In this document: in pieces, positions 1 to 9,533 of the stretch | How the letters are laid out: each line of letters opens with the position of its first letter | Position numbering within the stretch: the stretch's first letter is position 1 | Origin: Chromohalobacter sp. 296-RDG | GTDB taxonomy: Bacteria > Pseudomonadota > Gammaproteobacteria > Pseudomonadales > Halomonadaceae | Assembly (NCBI RefSeq): GCF_029889885.1 | Contig: NZ_JARANY010000001.1 | Span: 62,001 to 126,000 of the forward strand | Length of the DNA stretch: 64,000 bases | Direction of reading: 5' to 3' | Notes under the pieces: model-generated | The model's input: only the letters and a program-made list of their open reading frames with translations | The model's database searches: none | Told to the model about the DNA's origin: nothing | Program-made: the position numbers and the translations under genes

Positions 1-269
1 CGATGGAGATAAAAACGTGCTGCGCTGATCAGGCGACGCTGCTTGGCGGCGGTCACGGTCTCGAGAGGGTGACCATGGCTGGTGTGGGCGCGGTGCCTCA
101 CTTCGATGAATACCAGGATCTCGCCGTCGCGCATGACGAGATCGATTTCGCCGCGTCTGGCGTGCTGGTTGGTATCCACCAGCTGCAAGCCATGTGTAGT
201 CAGCCAGTCGGCGGCGTGACGCTCCATATCGAGGCCGCGCCGCCGTGGGTCATGGGTCGAGCGTGACAT
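1..269 (-). CDS. yraN: YraN family protein (UPF0102), 3' end cut by window edge
   Basis: Nuclease-fold protein of the YraN/UPF0102 family; its cellular role is poorly defined. The minus strand stays open from an ATG at 269-267 to the window edge (89 codons). The family signature R-G-E-I-D-L-V is at about residues 39-45, followed by the strand ILVFIEVR and a K-Q-R-R helix at about 76-79, as in restriction-endonuclease-like folds where the E/D and E-x-K/R residues form the catalytic core. The start overlaps the last 20 bases of lpoA, consistent with translational coupling. A lpoA-yraN pair next to rsmI is the usual gammaproteobacterial order. The C-terminal residues are missing only because the window ends. 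Confidence 0.85.
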   Translation of the reverse strand, partial: MSRSTHDPRRRGLDMERHAADWLTTHGLQLVDTNQHARRGEIDLVMRDGEILVFIEVRHRAHTSHGHPLETVTAAKQRRLISAARFYLH

Positions 270-2055
270 TGTCGATATCCAGGTCGGACCCGCCGGTCAG
301 TAGCGGCGCGGGTACGCCGGATTGGAACTTGGCCCAGGGCAAGGTGCGCTGGATTCGTCCGTCGTCCCGTGGTTGAAGTGTCCCGGTGGCACCGAAGACT
401 TCCAGCGAGTGCAGTGCCTGCATCTGTGGTAGACGGCGTGCTAGTTCGTAGGCGTCGACGCCCATGGCATTGAGCTTGAGCAAGCTGGGGTCATCCTGGG
501 CGCCGAGCTTGCGATAAGTGGAGTAAAACGGCAACGCTTCTTCGCCGCCGGCCGCAGCATCCGGTATCAACCAGGGAATATCCATGAACATCACGTCGTT
601 GAGGTCATGGTCGGCGCGCGGTTGGGGGTGGCCGCTGTAGACCTGAGACGTCGCGTAGACGGGGAGGTCGCCCGCGTAGTAATAGTCCAGCGTGGGTGGT
701 ACTTGGCGCGCATAGCTAGGCAATGCCACGAGAAAGAGCATGTCGATATCCTCGTTGCCACTGCGCTTGCCGTCGGCATTCAGCAGACGCTTCGTCGCCT
801 CGCTGACGGAGCCCTTGGGGTCATAATGCACGACGGCATCGAACTTGCCTTCCCGGTCTTTCCAGTGAGTGCGGAAGGCCTTGAAGACGCGTTTGCCCCA
901 TGCGTTGTCGGGGATCAGTGCGGCCGCGTCGTGATGGCCATCCATACGTGCACGCTTGGCCACCTGACGCGCCTCATCCTCGGCCGATAGCCCGTATTGG
1001 AACAGCTCGTCTGCTTGATTGCGGTCGTGTTCGCCATAGTTGAGAGCCAGCGTCGGGAGGGCGACGTTGTCGCGTTGCTCGAGTTGCGAGACCAGGTCCT
1101 TGTCGAGCGGTCCGAGCACGACTTGTGCGCCGTCCATGGTGGCTTGTGCGTAAAGGGCCTCGAGATTTCCTGCGCTGCTGTCGTAGTACGTCAGTTGTGG
1201 TGTCTGTTCGCCCTGGTTGAGGGCGTCCATATGGCGAGCCTCGATGCCTTTCTTGATCGCTTTGGCCACATTGGACAGCGGGCCGGACTCGGGAAGGAAG
1301 ATGGCAATGTGCTTGACGTCGTTGCCGCGCAGATCCTTCAGCGCGGATAGGTCGCTCGGCAGACGGCGTGCAGCGGGATGGTTGGAGTACTCCGAGCGCC
1401 AATCGTCCAGTGCGTCGGTGAGACGGGAGACGTCGCCGCCGCTTTGGCGATATAACCGTGCGAGCTCGACCCAGCCTTGGGTGAGCGTGTCGCCTTGATC
1501 CTCCATGCGGTCGAGTGTGGCCTCGCTCAAGCGCGACAGTGGCGTCCAGATGTCATCGTTGAGTTCGAAAGGCGCCTCGTCGCGTTGCAGCTCGATCAGA
1601 GACTCTGCTGCGGCACGCGACTCGCCCACTAGCGTCAGGGCTAGGCCGCGACGATGGCGTAATGTCTGCTGTGCATCGCGTGGTATGTCGTCGATATCGC
1701 CGAGTATCTGAGCGGCCGCCAGCGCGCTCCGGCCATCTTCCTTGCGCAGGCTGAGGTCGGAGATCAGAAGGGCGCGGTCGATGCGATCTTCGCGCGTTAG
1801 CTGCGACGCATCGAGGTCTCGGGCGATGTTCAGCGCCTGCTCGTCGTCGCCTTGCCGTGATAGCATGTGAGCCGCTTGGAGCCTGCTCTGTGCTGCCTGC
1901 GTAGCGGATTGGCCTTGGGCCTTGTCCAGCAGCTCACTGGGGCTGAGGCCCTGCGAGGCAGATCGTGTATCGCTGGGCCCCGGGCCGCTGGCGCACCCGG
2001 CGAGTAGTAGAGCGATCAAGGCGACCCCGAACAGGCTGCGCAACGATTTGGGCAT
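250..2055 (-). CDS. lpoA: Penicillin-binding protein activator LpoA (outer-membrane lipoprotein)
   Basis: Outer-membrane lipoprotein that reaches through the periplasm to stimulate the class A penicillin-binding protein PBP1a. The N-terminus is a lipoprotein signal with lipobox LLLAGC and Cys21 as the lipidated residue; the next residue is Ala, not Asp, which fits outer-membrane sorting. Residues of about 40-220 are helical and TPR-like. From about 240 onwards is a periplasmic-binding-protein-like fold (HIAIFLPESGPLSNVAKAIK, later VVLGPLDKDLV), as in LpoA. At 601 residues it is shorter than the E. coli protein (678). A purine-rich site (AAAGGA) lies about 8 bases before the ATG. It is transcribed away from rsmI. 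Confidence 0.93.
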   Translation of the reverse strand: MPKSLRSLFGVALIALLLAGCASGPGPSDTRSASQGLSPSELLDKAQGQSATQAAQSRLQAAHMLSRQGDDEQALNIARDLDASQLTREDRIDRALLISDLSLRKEDGRSALAAAQILGDIDDIPRDAQQTLRHRRGLALTLVGESRAAAESLIELQRDEAPFELNDDIWTPLSRLSEATLDRMEDQGDTLTQGWVELARLYRQSGGDVSRLTDALDDWRSEYSNHPAARRLPSDLSALKDLRGNDVKHIAIFLPESGPLSNVAKAIKKGIEARHMDALNQGEQTPQLTYYDSSAGNLEALYAQATMDGAQVVLGPLDKDLVSQLEQRDNVALPTLALNYGEHDRNQADELFQYGLSAEDEARQVAKRARMDGHHDAAALIPDNAWGKRVFKAFRTHWKDREGKFDAVVHYDPKGSVSEATKRLLNADGKRSGNEDIDMLFLVALPSYARQVPPTLDYYYAGDLPVYATSQVYSGHPQPRADHDLNDVMFMDIPWLIPDAAAGGEEALPFYSTYRKLGAQDDPSLLKLNAMGVDAYELARRLPQMQALHSLEVFGATGTLQPRDDGRIQRTLPWAKFQSGVPAPLLTGGSDLDIDNVTLDP

Positions 2056-2222
2056 GGTGTCATTCCTTTATGGCGGTGTGACTCGGACGGTTCCCTGTTC
2101 CGGATTATGTCTGACGCATGCTGAGCCTGGCGCCAACCGCTTGAGCCACTGGCGCGTGGCGCTCTGGCGACATGACACGACGCAAGTTATCCAATAGAGC
2201 GTCGCAACCGGGATATTAACGA

Positions 2223-3083
2223 ATGAGCGAAGGATGTGAAGGGTCATTGTACGTGGTCGCCACGCCGATTGGGAATCTCGAGGATCTGAGCCCTCGCGCG
2301 GCCCGTCTGCTCGGTGAGGTGTCCTGGGTGGCTGCGGAGGATACGCGGCACAGCGCACGCTTGTTGCGTCATCTGGGAATCGACAAGCCGCTGGTGTCGC
2401 TGCATGAGCACAATGAGGCATCGCGGGTGGCGGCGCTGCGCGATGCACTGGCCTCCGGTCAGGATGTTGCATTGATCAGCGATGCGGGCACGCCGCTGAT
2501 CTCCGATCCTGGTTTCGTGGTGGTGCGAGAGCTGCGTGCTAGTGGCCATCGGGTCATCCCGGTGCCCGGTGCCTGTGCGCTGATTGCAGCGTTGTCGGCG
2601 GCCGGTCTAGCGACGGATCGCTTTCTATTCGAAGGGTTTCTACCCGCCAAGGGAGGTGCGCGACGTCAGCGCCTGACGGCAGCGCTGGAGCGCGAAGAAA
2701 CCTTGGTCTATTACGAGTCGCCGCATCGCATTCAGGCAACACTTCAGGATATCGCGGCGCTATTCGGTTCGCGGCGAGTGGTTCTGGCGCGTGAGTTGAC
2801 CAAGACGTTCGAAACCTTTCTCGATGCCGATGCCGAGACATTGCTGGCGCGCATGAGCGAAGACCCCGATCAGGCACGCGGTGAGTTCGTGATCATGATG
2901 GCGGGCGCCGAGCCGCGGGATGATGAAACGCACTTCCTTGCCGAGGGTGAGGCATGGCTCGCAGCGATGCTTGCCGAAGGTGTTGGGGTCAAGGCGGCGG
3001 CGACGGTTGTGTCCAGCCGGCTTGGGGGGCGCAAGAAATATTGGTATCAATGCGCTCAAGCCCTCAAGGACGGCGATGCGTGA
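2223..3083 (+). CDS. rsmI: 16S rRNA (cytidine(1402)-2'-O)-methyltransferase RsmI
   Basis: Adds a 2'-O-methyl group to C1402 in the decoding centre of 16S rRNA, using S-adenosylmethionine. The tetrapyrrole-methylase-type fold is recognisable from LYVVATPIGNLEDLSPRA near the N-terminus, AEDTRHSARLL at about residue 38, and the glycine-rich SDAGTPLISDPGF loop at about 86-98. The 286-residue length matches the family. The C-terminus (KAAATVVSSRLGGRKKYWYQ) also fits. It is divergent from lpoA with 167 bp between start codons, so the promoters of both genes should lie there; I could not pick a convincing -35/-10 pair. Confidence 0.95.
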   Translation: MSEGCEGSLYVVATPIGNLEDLSPRAARLLGEVSWVAAEDTRHSARLLRHLGIDKPLVSLHEHNEASRVAALRDALASGQDVALISDAGTPLISDPGFVVVRELRASGHRVIPVPGACALIAALSAAGLATDRFLFEGFLPAKGGARRQRLTAALEREETLVYYESPHRIQATLQDIAALFGSRRVVLARELTKTFETFLDADAETLLARMSEDPDQARGEFVIMMAGAEPRDDETHFLAEGEAWLAAMLAEGVGVKAAATVVSSRLGGRKKYWYQCAQALKDGDA

Positions 3084-3110
3084 TAATGTGTCCTTGCGGA
3101 GTTTAGGCGC

Positions 3111-3139
3111 TTGAGGGGCCTGCGAGGTGCTGTTATCCT
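3111..3139 (+). promoter_or_regulatory. Predicted sigma-70 promoter of rnpB
   Basis: A -35 element TTGAGG (3111-3116), a 17-base spacer and a -10 element TATCCT (3134-3139), preceded by an extended -10 TG at 3131-3132. The expected start site falls about ten bases before or at the 5' end of the RNase P RNA. It was found by eye and not tested against background. Confidence 0.6.
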
Positions 3140-3148
3140 TGCGCGCTT

Positions 3149-3501
<353 letters not shown>

Positions 3502-3601
3502 ATTCGAATTTCAGATCTCCGGGTCTGTGCGCGTCATGCCGCGACGTCTGCCGTCGGGCGGCCCGATACAGCGGCGGCAGGCCCCAACGCCCGAGTGATT
3601 C

Positions 3602-4597
3602 ATGCAGCATCGTGACAATCCTGAGAAGGCCCCGCTTTCTGATACGCCGAGTGCTTCCGATGATCGGGCGGCTGATTACCGACACGCGAGTGTGTTGCTC
3701 GACGGCGCGGTTGACGCACTGATTACCGATCCCGATGGCAGTTATCTGGATGGGACCTTCGGTCGCGGTGGGCATTCCCGCGCGATCCTCGAGCGGCTAT
3801 CTCCACAAGGACGCCTGCTGGCCATCGATCGCGATCCGGCGGCACTGGCTGAAGGCGCCACGCTAGATGACCCGCGTTTCTCTCTTCAATATGGACGCTT
3901 CGCCGAGCTGGACACCATCGCTCACGATCATGCGTTGCATGGTCGTCTAAGGGGCGTGTTGCTGGATGTCGGCGTTTCATCGCCACAGCTTGACGATTCT
4001 ACGCGTGGTTTCAGTTTCTTGCGCGATGGCCCGCTCGACATGCGTATGGACCCCACGCAAGGAGAAAGTGCCGCCGATTGGCTGGCCCGCGTCCCCGAGC
4101 GCGACATGAGCGATGTCTTCAAGCATTATGGCGAGGAACGTTTCGCGCGCCGTATTGCCAAAGCGATCATCGCGCGCCGCGCCGAGCGACCGATCACGCA
4201 TACCGAAGACCTGGCGGAACTCGTCAAGGCTGCGCATCCCGCTTGGGAGAAAGGCAAGCACCCCGCGACCCGCGTCTTCCAGGCGATTCGCATTCATATC
4301 AATGCCGAACTCGAACAGCTCGAGGCCGCGCTCTCCGCGGCACTCGAGGCGCTGGCGCCGGGGGGGCGTTTAGTGGTCATCAGCTTCCATTCCCTGGAGG
4401 ATCGGCTGGTCAAGCGCTTTATTCGTGACCAGGCGCGTGGCGATACACACTTGCCGCGCGACTTTCCGGTGCGAGATACGCAGTTGAACCGCCGCCTGTC
4501 CATGGTCGGCAAGGCGAGCCGTCCTGGTGAGCGCGAGGTGGCTCTCAATCCCCGCGCGCGCAGTGCCGTGATGCGTGTGGCTCGGAAACTCGACTGA
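3602..4597 (+). CDS. rsmH: 16S rRNA (cytosine(1402)-N4)-methyltransferase RsmH
   Basis: Methylates N4 of C1402 in 16S rRNA, the same nucleotide that RsmI modifies on the ribose, so both enzymes for this residue are coded within 2.4 kb. The SAM-binding motif is [16 protein letters not shown] at about residues 48-63, followed by [24 protein letters not shown] and [17 protein letters not shown] are also family hallmarks. The 331 residues include an N-terminal extension of roughly 25 residues before YRHASVLL. This is the first gene of the division and cell-wall cluster here; mraZ, which often comes before it, is absent. Confidence 0.96.
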   Translation: MQHRDNPEKAPLSDTPSASDDRAADYRHASVLLDGAVDALITDPDGSYLDGTFGRGGHSRAILERLSPQGRLLAIDRDPAALAEGATLDDPRFSLQYGRFAELDTIAHDHALHGRLRGVLLDVGVSSPQLDDSTRGFSFLRDGPLDMRMDPTQGESAADWLARVPERDMSDVFKHYGEERFARRIAKAIIARRAERPITHTEDLAELVKAAHPAWEKGKHPATRVFQAIRIHINAELEQLEAALSAALEALAPGGRLVVISFHSLEDRLVKRFIRDQARGDTHLPRDFPVRDTQLNRRLSMVGKASRPGEREVALNPRARSAVMRVARKLD

Positions 4598-4604
4598 GGT
4601 TGTG

Positions 4605-4931
4605 ATGGCGGCACAAGGACGAAGCACTGCGCTCAAGTCAGGCTGGCCGTTCGCCAGCCGCTTGCGTTGGCGCCATGTCATCTTGCTGGTGCTGATTGGC
4701 GTGATGCTGATCAGCTCGTTGGCGTCCATCGCCAGTACCCATATGACGCGTGTGCAGTATGCGCGTTTTCAAGAGCTTGAAAGCGAACGTGATAGCTTGC
4801 AGACCGCCTGGGGACGGCTGCTTCTCGAGGAGAGTACCTGGTCGGCGCCGGCGCGGGTCGAGGACATGGCCGTTAAGCGCCTGAATATGCGTGTGCCAAA
4901 CGTTGATGACGTCGAGGTGATTCGTCCATGA
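4605..4931 (+). CDS. ftsL: Cell division protein FtsL
   Basis: Small bitopic membrane protein that forms the FtsQLB complex and helps activate FtsWI at the septum. It has a short basic cytoplasmic tail, one membrane segment (HVILLVLIGVMLISSLASIA at about 24-43) and a periplasmic coiled coil with leucine-type heptads (RVQYARFQELESERDSLQ). I chose the ATG at 4605 because GAGG lies six bases upstream; a GTG at 4575 in the same frame would overlap rsmH. This gives 108 residues, normal for FtsL. The stop overlaps the ftsI start by four bases (ATGA). Confidence 0.92.
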   Translation: MAAQGRSTALKSGWPFASRLRWRHVILLVLIGVMLISSLASIASTHMTRVQYARFQELESERDSLQTAWGRLLLEESTWSAPARVEDMAVKRLNMRVPNVDDVEVIRP

Positions 4932-6640
4932 GTCGCGAGCGTCGATCCACCACGGGGCGTCGTTCGCCGAATAACGGGCCAATGGGCCGTGGGCGCTACC
5001 TGTTCTTGCTGGGCATCGTCATCATCGGTCTGGGCGCCCTGGTCAGCCGCATTACCTATCTCAACGTCATCGACCGAGACTTCCTGCAGAACCAAGGGGA
5101 TGCGCGCACACTGCGTGTCGAGCCCATCAATGCGCACCGAGGAATGATCTCCGATCGTAATGGCGACCCGCTGGCGATCTCCACGCCGGTGGTCACGCTA
5201 TGGGCCAACCCCCAAGAACTACCTTCCGACCCGGTCCAACTGGCGACGCTTGCGCGTGCCTTGAATATGAAGCCCGATAAGCTCGAAGCGCGTATCGAAC
5301 GTTATTCCGAGCATGAGTTCATGTATCTGCGTCGGCGCCTGACACCTGAAGCGGCAAAGCCTGCCCGCAATCTCGATATACCGGGTGTTTACGCCAAGGA
5401 CGAGTACAAGCGTTATTACCCCTCGGGAGATGTCGCCGCTCAACTAGTGGGTGTCACCAATGTCGACGACCATGGCCAGGAAGGTCTGGAGCTGGCCTAC
5501 GACGACTATCTCAGTGGCCAGCCTGGCAAGCGTCGTGTGCTCAAGGATCGCAAGGGCCGCCTGGTGCGCGACCTACACTTGCTCAAGGATGCCAAGCCGG
5601 GAGGCGATCTGACGCTATCGATCGACCTGCGCTTGCAGTACATGGCGTACCGTGAATTGCAGAAATCCGTCGACGATCATAATGCCGACGGTGGCTCTCT
5701 GGTCATGATGGATGCGCGCAGCGGCGAAGTCCTGGCGATGGCCAACCTCCCGTCCTATAACCCCAACAATCGCACTTCGATCGACATCAATGGTTTGCGC
5801 AATCAGGCGGTGACCGACGCCATCGAACCCGGGTCGGTCATGAAGCCGTTGGCGATGTCGGCGGCGCTGGCGACGGACAAGATCGATCCCGATACGGTCA
5901 TCGATACCTCGCCTGGGTGGATGGTCATCGATGGGTATACGATCAGCGACTTTCGTAATTACGGTAAGCTGACCCCCGGGGGGATTCTGCTGCATTCGTC
6001 CAATATCGGGATGTCCCATATCGCCTTGAAGTTGGACAAGGGCACTATCTGGAAACAATACCAGAAGCTGGGGCTGGGGCAGCCCCCGGAAACCGGTTTT
6101 CCGGGCGAAGGTAGCGGCAGTCTGCCGTCCTTGACTGGCTTATCGCGTAGTGCCCAGGCTTCTATGGCGTATGGTTATGGTCTTTCACTGACGCCACTGC
6201 AGCTTGCCAGTGCGTACACGGCGATCGCCAATGACGGGCGGCGTCTGCATCCCTCGTTGTTGAAGCGCACCTCGGCTCCTATCGGTGACCAGGTCATGTC
6301 GCCGACGATCGCGCATGAGTTACTGGGCATGCTGGAGAAAATCGTTCAGCCCGATGCCGGTGGCGCGCGCGCGATGGTGGAGGGGTACCGCATCGCGGGC
6401 AAGACCGGTACGGTTCGCAAGGTGACTGCCGGGGGCTATCAGCAAAAAGCCTACCGCGGCCTGTTTGCGGGTATTGCGCCGGTGTCCGACCCGCGCATCG
6501 TAACGGTGGTGATGATCGACAATCCCAAGGGAGACGATTATTACGGTGGTCTGGTGGCGGCGCCGGTCTTTGGCCGTGTAGTGGGCAAGGCGTTGCGACT
6601 TCTCGATGTGCCCCCCGATAAACAGGAGACTTCCGAGTGA
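4928..6640 (+). CDS. ftsI: Peptidoglycan D,D-transpeptidase FtsI (PBP3)
   Basis: Septum-specific class B penicillin-binding protein that cross-links new peptidoglycan with FtsW as its glycosyltransferase partner. One N-terminal membrane segment (YLFLLGIVIIGLGALVSRI) is followed by the pedestal domain. The transpeptidase motifs are all present: SxxK in EPGSVMKP with the catalytic Ser at residue 303, SxN in HSSNIG at about 358-360, and KTG in AGKTGT with Lys492. The 570 residues are close to the E. coli length (588). It is coupled to ftsL by a four-base overlap and to murE by a TGATG junction. Confidence 0.97.
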   Translation: MSRERRSTTGRRSPNNGPMGRGRYLFLLGIVIIGLGALVSRITYLNVIDRDFLQNQGDARTLRVEPINAHRGMISDRNGDPLAISTPVVTLWANPQELPSDPVQLATLARALNMKPDKLEARIERYSEHEFMYLRRRLTPEAAKPARNLDIPGVYAKDEYKRYYPSGDVAAQLVGVTNVDDHGQEGLELAYDDYLSGQPGKRRVLKDRKGRLVRDLHLLKDAKPGGDLTLSIDLRLQYMAYRELQKSVDDHNADGGSLVMMDARSGEVLAMANLPSYNPNNRTSIDINGLRNQAVTDAIEPGSVMKPLAMSAALATDKIDPDTVIDTSPGWMVIDGYTISDFRNYGKLTPGGILLHSSNIGMSHIALKLDKGTIWKQYQKLGLGQPPETGFPGEGSGSLPSLTGLSRSAQASMAYGYGLSLTPLQLASAYTAIANDGRRLHPSLLKRTSAPIGDQVMSPTIAHELLGMLEKIVQPDAGGARAMVEGYRIAGKTGTVRKVTAGGYQQKAYRGLFAGIAPVSDPRIVTVVMIDNPKGDDYYGGLVAAPVFGRVVGKALRLLDVPPDKQETSE

Positions 6641-8169
6641 TGGAAATCGATACGCAGCGTTTGGTCGACGCTCTGGCAGTGCTCTGGCCATCGCATGCCA
6701 CGCCCACGCTGCTCGATAGCTGGCGCCCTGCGCTATCCACTTGTGTGGTGACGCTCGACAGTCGTGAAGCGGGGCCCGGCGTGCTGTTCGTGGCCGTGGC
6801 GGGAGCGCATGTCGATGGGCGCGCCTTTATCGGGCAGGCGCTGGCGTCCGGTGCGGACGCGGTGCTATGCGATGCGGACATGATACCGGAAGAGACGCCC
6901 GTACAGGACGCGCGTGTGCTTGGCGTGCCAGGCCTGCTAGGGCAACTCGGCGAACTCGGGCGCTATCTGTTCGATGTCCCCGAAAGACTGGAGCTGATTG
7001 GCGTGACCGGCACCAATGGCAAGAGTTCGGTCACCCATTATATGGCCGCGCTGTCGGAATCGCTGGGTACGCCGACGGCGATAATCGGCACCTTGGGCAT
7101 TGGACGTCCGGGGCAGCTCGAGCACGCCACGTTGACCACGCCGGGTCCGCTGGCGCTTCAAGCGTCGCTGGGGCGTCTGAGTGCGCAGGATATCGAGCGC
7201 GTCGCCATGGAGGTCTCGTCGCATGCGCTCGAGCAAGGTCGCGTGGTCGGATGCCGGTTTCACGCGGCGGTTTTCACCAATATCAGCCGCGATCATCTCG
7301 ATTATCACGGCAGCATGGCCGCATACGCAGCGGCCAAGGCACGCCTGTTCAAGCATCGTGAGTTGTCGCTGGCGGTGGTCAATGGCGATGATCGCCTGGC
7401 GCCATTGATGTTGGCTGGCCTGCCCAAGGGCGTACGCGTGCTCGCTACGGGAGGCGATGAAGCCACGACCTTGCGTGTCATCGACTGGTTTCCGCATGCG
7501 CTCGGGCAGCGTGCCTTGATCGCGACGCCGGAGGGTGAGCGTGAATTGGAGTTGTCACTGCTGGGGCGTTTCAATCTCGACAACGTGCTCTTGGCGATGG
7601 CGACGCTCTATGGCCTGGGGAACGACATGGCCGCGCTGTTCGATGCTGCGGCGCAGCTCGCGCCGGTGCCGGGGCGGATGCAGCGTTTGGTCGCGGATAA
7701 TGCGCCGACGGTAGTGGTCGACTACGCGCATACGCCGGAGGCGCTTCACAACGCGCTCGATGCGTTACGTGCGCATGTGCCCGCCCAAGAGGGGGCCAAG
7801 CTATGGTGCGTTTTGGGGTGCGGCGGTGATCGCGATCGCGGCAAGCGCCCGCTGATGGCACAATCCGCCGAGGCGCTGGCCGACCGCATGGTGATTACCG
7901 ACGACAACCCGCGTGGCGAGCCGGCGGCGTCGATTCGTGACGAGGTCGTGGCGGGACTATCGAGTACGGGCCAGGCCCGCACGCAATGCGTGGCGGGGCG
8001 TGGCGAGGCGATCGAGCGTACCTTGCAGGAGGCCGGCGCGGACGACATCGTGCTGATCGCTGGCAAAGGGCACGAAACCTATCAAGATATCGACGGCCGA
8101 CGTTATCCGTTCAGCGATGTCGAGGTAGCGCAGGCCGCACTCGAGCGGCGTCGGGAGCATGAGGCATGA
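6640..8169 (+). CDS. murE: UDP-MurNAc-L-Ala-D-Glu:meso-diaminopimelate ligase MurE
   Basis: Cytoplasmic ATP-dependent ligase that adds the third stem-peptide residue to the peptidoglycan precursor. The Mur-ligase P-loop GVTGTNGKSSVTHYMA is at about residue 115, and the C-terminal domain begins near VVDYAHTPEALHNAL. The D-N-P-R motif at about 422-425 is the specificity marker for meso-diaminopimelate over lysine, as expected for a Gram-negative wall. I chose ATG 6640, which shares one base with the ftsI stop; a GTG three bases earlier is equally possible. AGGAG at 6624-6628 serves either. The stop overlaps murF by four bases. Confidence 0.96.
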   Translation: MEIDTQRLVDALAVLWPSHATPTLLDSWRPALSTCVVTLDSREAGPGVLFVAVAGAHVDGRAFIGQALASGADAVLCDADMIPEETPVQDARVLGVPGLLGQLGELGRYLFDVPERLELIGVTGTNGKSSVTHYMAALSESLGTPTAIIGTLGIGRPGQLEHATLTTPGPLALQASLGRLSAQDIERVAMEVSSHALEQGRVVGCRFHAAVFTNISRDHLDYHGSMAAYAAAKARLFKHRELSLAVVNGDDRLAPLMLAGLPKGVRVLATGGDEATTLRVIDWFPHALGQRALIATPEGERELELSLLGRFNLDNVLLAMATLYGLGNDMAALFDAAAQLAPVPGRMQRLVADNAPTVVVDYAHTPEALHNALDALRAHVPAQEGAKLWCVLGCGGDRDRGKRPLMAQSAEALADRMVITDDNPRGEPAASIRDEVVAGLSSTGQARTQCVAGRGEAIERTLQEAGADDIVLIAGKGHETYQDIDGRRYPFSDVEVAQAALERRREHEA

Positions 8170-9524
8170 GCGCGACGACGCTACGCGATATCGCCGACTG
8201 GTTGGGGGTGTCTCCCCCCAAGGTAGACGCCGAGGCGGTGCAGGTGGTGAGCGATACGCGTCGAATCGCACCGGGCGACGTCTTCCTGGCCTTGGTCGGC
8301 GAGCGCTTCGATGGCCATGATTTCTTGGAAGAGGCGGGCGCCAAGGGCGCGGCGGGGGCGATCGTATCGCGGCCCGTGGCGACCTCTTTGCCCCAGATCG
8401 AAGTCGCTGACACGCGCTTGGCACTGGGGATGCTGGGGCGCGTTCGGCGACGTACCTGGTCGGGTGAACTGGTGGCGGTCACCGGCAACAGCGGTAAGAC
8501 CACGGTCAAGGAAATGCTCGCGGCGATCCTGTCCCGTTCGCAGCCCACCCTCGCCACGCAGGGTAACCTCAACAATGATATCGGCGTGCCGCAGACGTTA
8601 CTGACGTTATCGCCAACGTATCGCCGCGCGGTCATCGAGGTGGGGGCCAATCACGTGGGGGAAATCGCCTGGACAACGGCGCTGGCGCGTCCCGATGTGG
8701 CGGTGATTACCAATGTCACGGGTGCGCACATCGGTGAGTTCGGTGGTCTCGGTCAGATCGCCCAGGCCAAGGCGGAAATTCTTCAGGGGTTGCCGGCCAT
8801 TGGCGCAGCCGTGCTCAATCGTGACGACCGGTTTTATCCGCTGTGGCGGGAACTGGCCGGTGAAACCGAGGTGCTCGATTTCGGGCTCGATACCATGGCA
8901 CGAGTGCGTGCTCAGGCGCTGGCCTGTGACGACGCCGGGCGTTATGCTTTCACGCTATCCGTGGATGGCGAGCCATTGGGCCGGATCCAGTTGGCTTTAA
9001 TGGGGCGCTACAATGTGCTCAATGCGCTGGCCAGTGCAGCGGCGGCGTGGGCACTTGGCGTCTCGCGCGAAGATATCGTCGTCGGGCTCGAGGCCTGCGA
9101 GGCAATGTCGGGCCGTATGGCGTGTGTGCCGGGACTGCGTGGCTCGCGCCTGCTGGATGATACTTACAATGCCAATCCTGGCGCGGTCCATGCTGCTCTG
9201 GCGGTGTTGGCCGATATGCCCGCGCCCCGCTGGTGCTTCCTAGGCGCCATGGGGGAGCTGGGACGCGATAGCGAGCGCTTGCATGCTGACTTGGGCCGCG
9301 CTGCGCGGGAACTGAAGATCGACTTTCTCGGCACGTTCGGTGCCGATGCCCGCCCTGTGGTGGCGGCATTCGGCGATTCGGCGTGTCATTTCGATGATTG
9401 GGCGACGCTCGTGCGTTACGCCCACGACCATCTTCCCTCTGGGGCCAGTGTGCTGGTCAAGGGGTCGCGCAGTGCCGGCATGGAGCGCTTGATTGCCGAG
9501 CTGCGCACGGATGCACCAAGGTGA
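8166..9524 (+). CDS. murF: UDP-MurNAc-tripeptide:D-Ala-D-Ala ligase MurF
   Basis: Adds the D-Ala-D-Ala dipeptide (made by Ddl, coded further down this cluster) to finish the pentapeptide precursor. The three Mur-ligase domains are visible: an N-terminal UDP-binding domain (VVSDTRRIAPGDVFLAL), the P-loop AVTGNSGKTTVKEML at about residue 103, IEVGANHVGEI, and the C-terminal domain with LLDDTYNANPGAVHAAL. The 452 residues match E. coli MurF. The start overlaps the murE stop as ATGA, and mraY follows after nine bases. Confidence 0.96.
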   Translation: MSATTLRDIADWLGVSPPKVDAEAVQVVSDTRRIAPGDVFLALVGERFDGHDFLEEAGAKGAAGAIVSRPVATSLPQIEVADTRLALGMLGRVRRRTWSGELVAVTGNSGKTTVKEMLAAILSRSQPTLATQGNLNNDIGVPQTLLTLSPTYRRAVIEVGANHVGEIAWTTALARPDVAVITNVTGAHIGEFGGLGQIAQAKAEILQGLPAIGAAVLNRDDRFYPLWRELAGETEVLDFGLDTMARVRAQALACDDAGRYAFTLSVDGEPLGRIQLALMGRYNVLNALASAAAAWALGVSREDIVVGLEACEAMSGRMACVPGLRGSRLLDDTYNANPGAVHAALAVLADMPAPRWCFLGAMGELGRDSERLHADLGRAARELKIDFLGTFGADARPVVAAFGDSACHFDDWATLVRYAHDHLPSGASVLVKGSRSAGMERLIAELRTDAPR

Positions 9525-9533
9525 ACGCGACTC

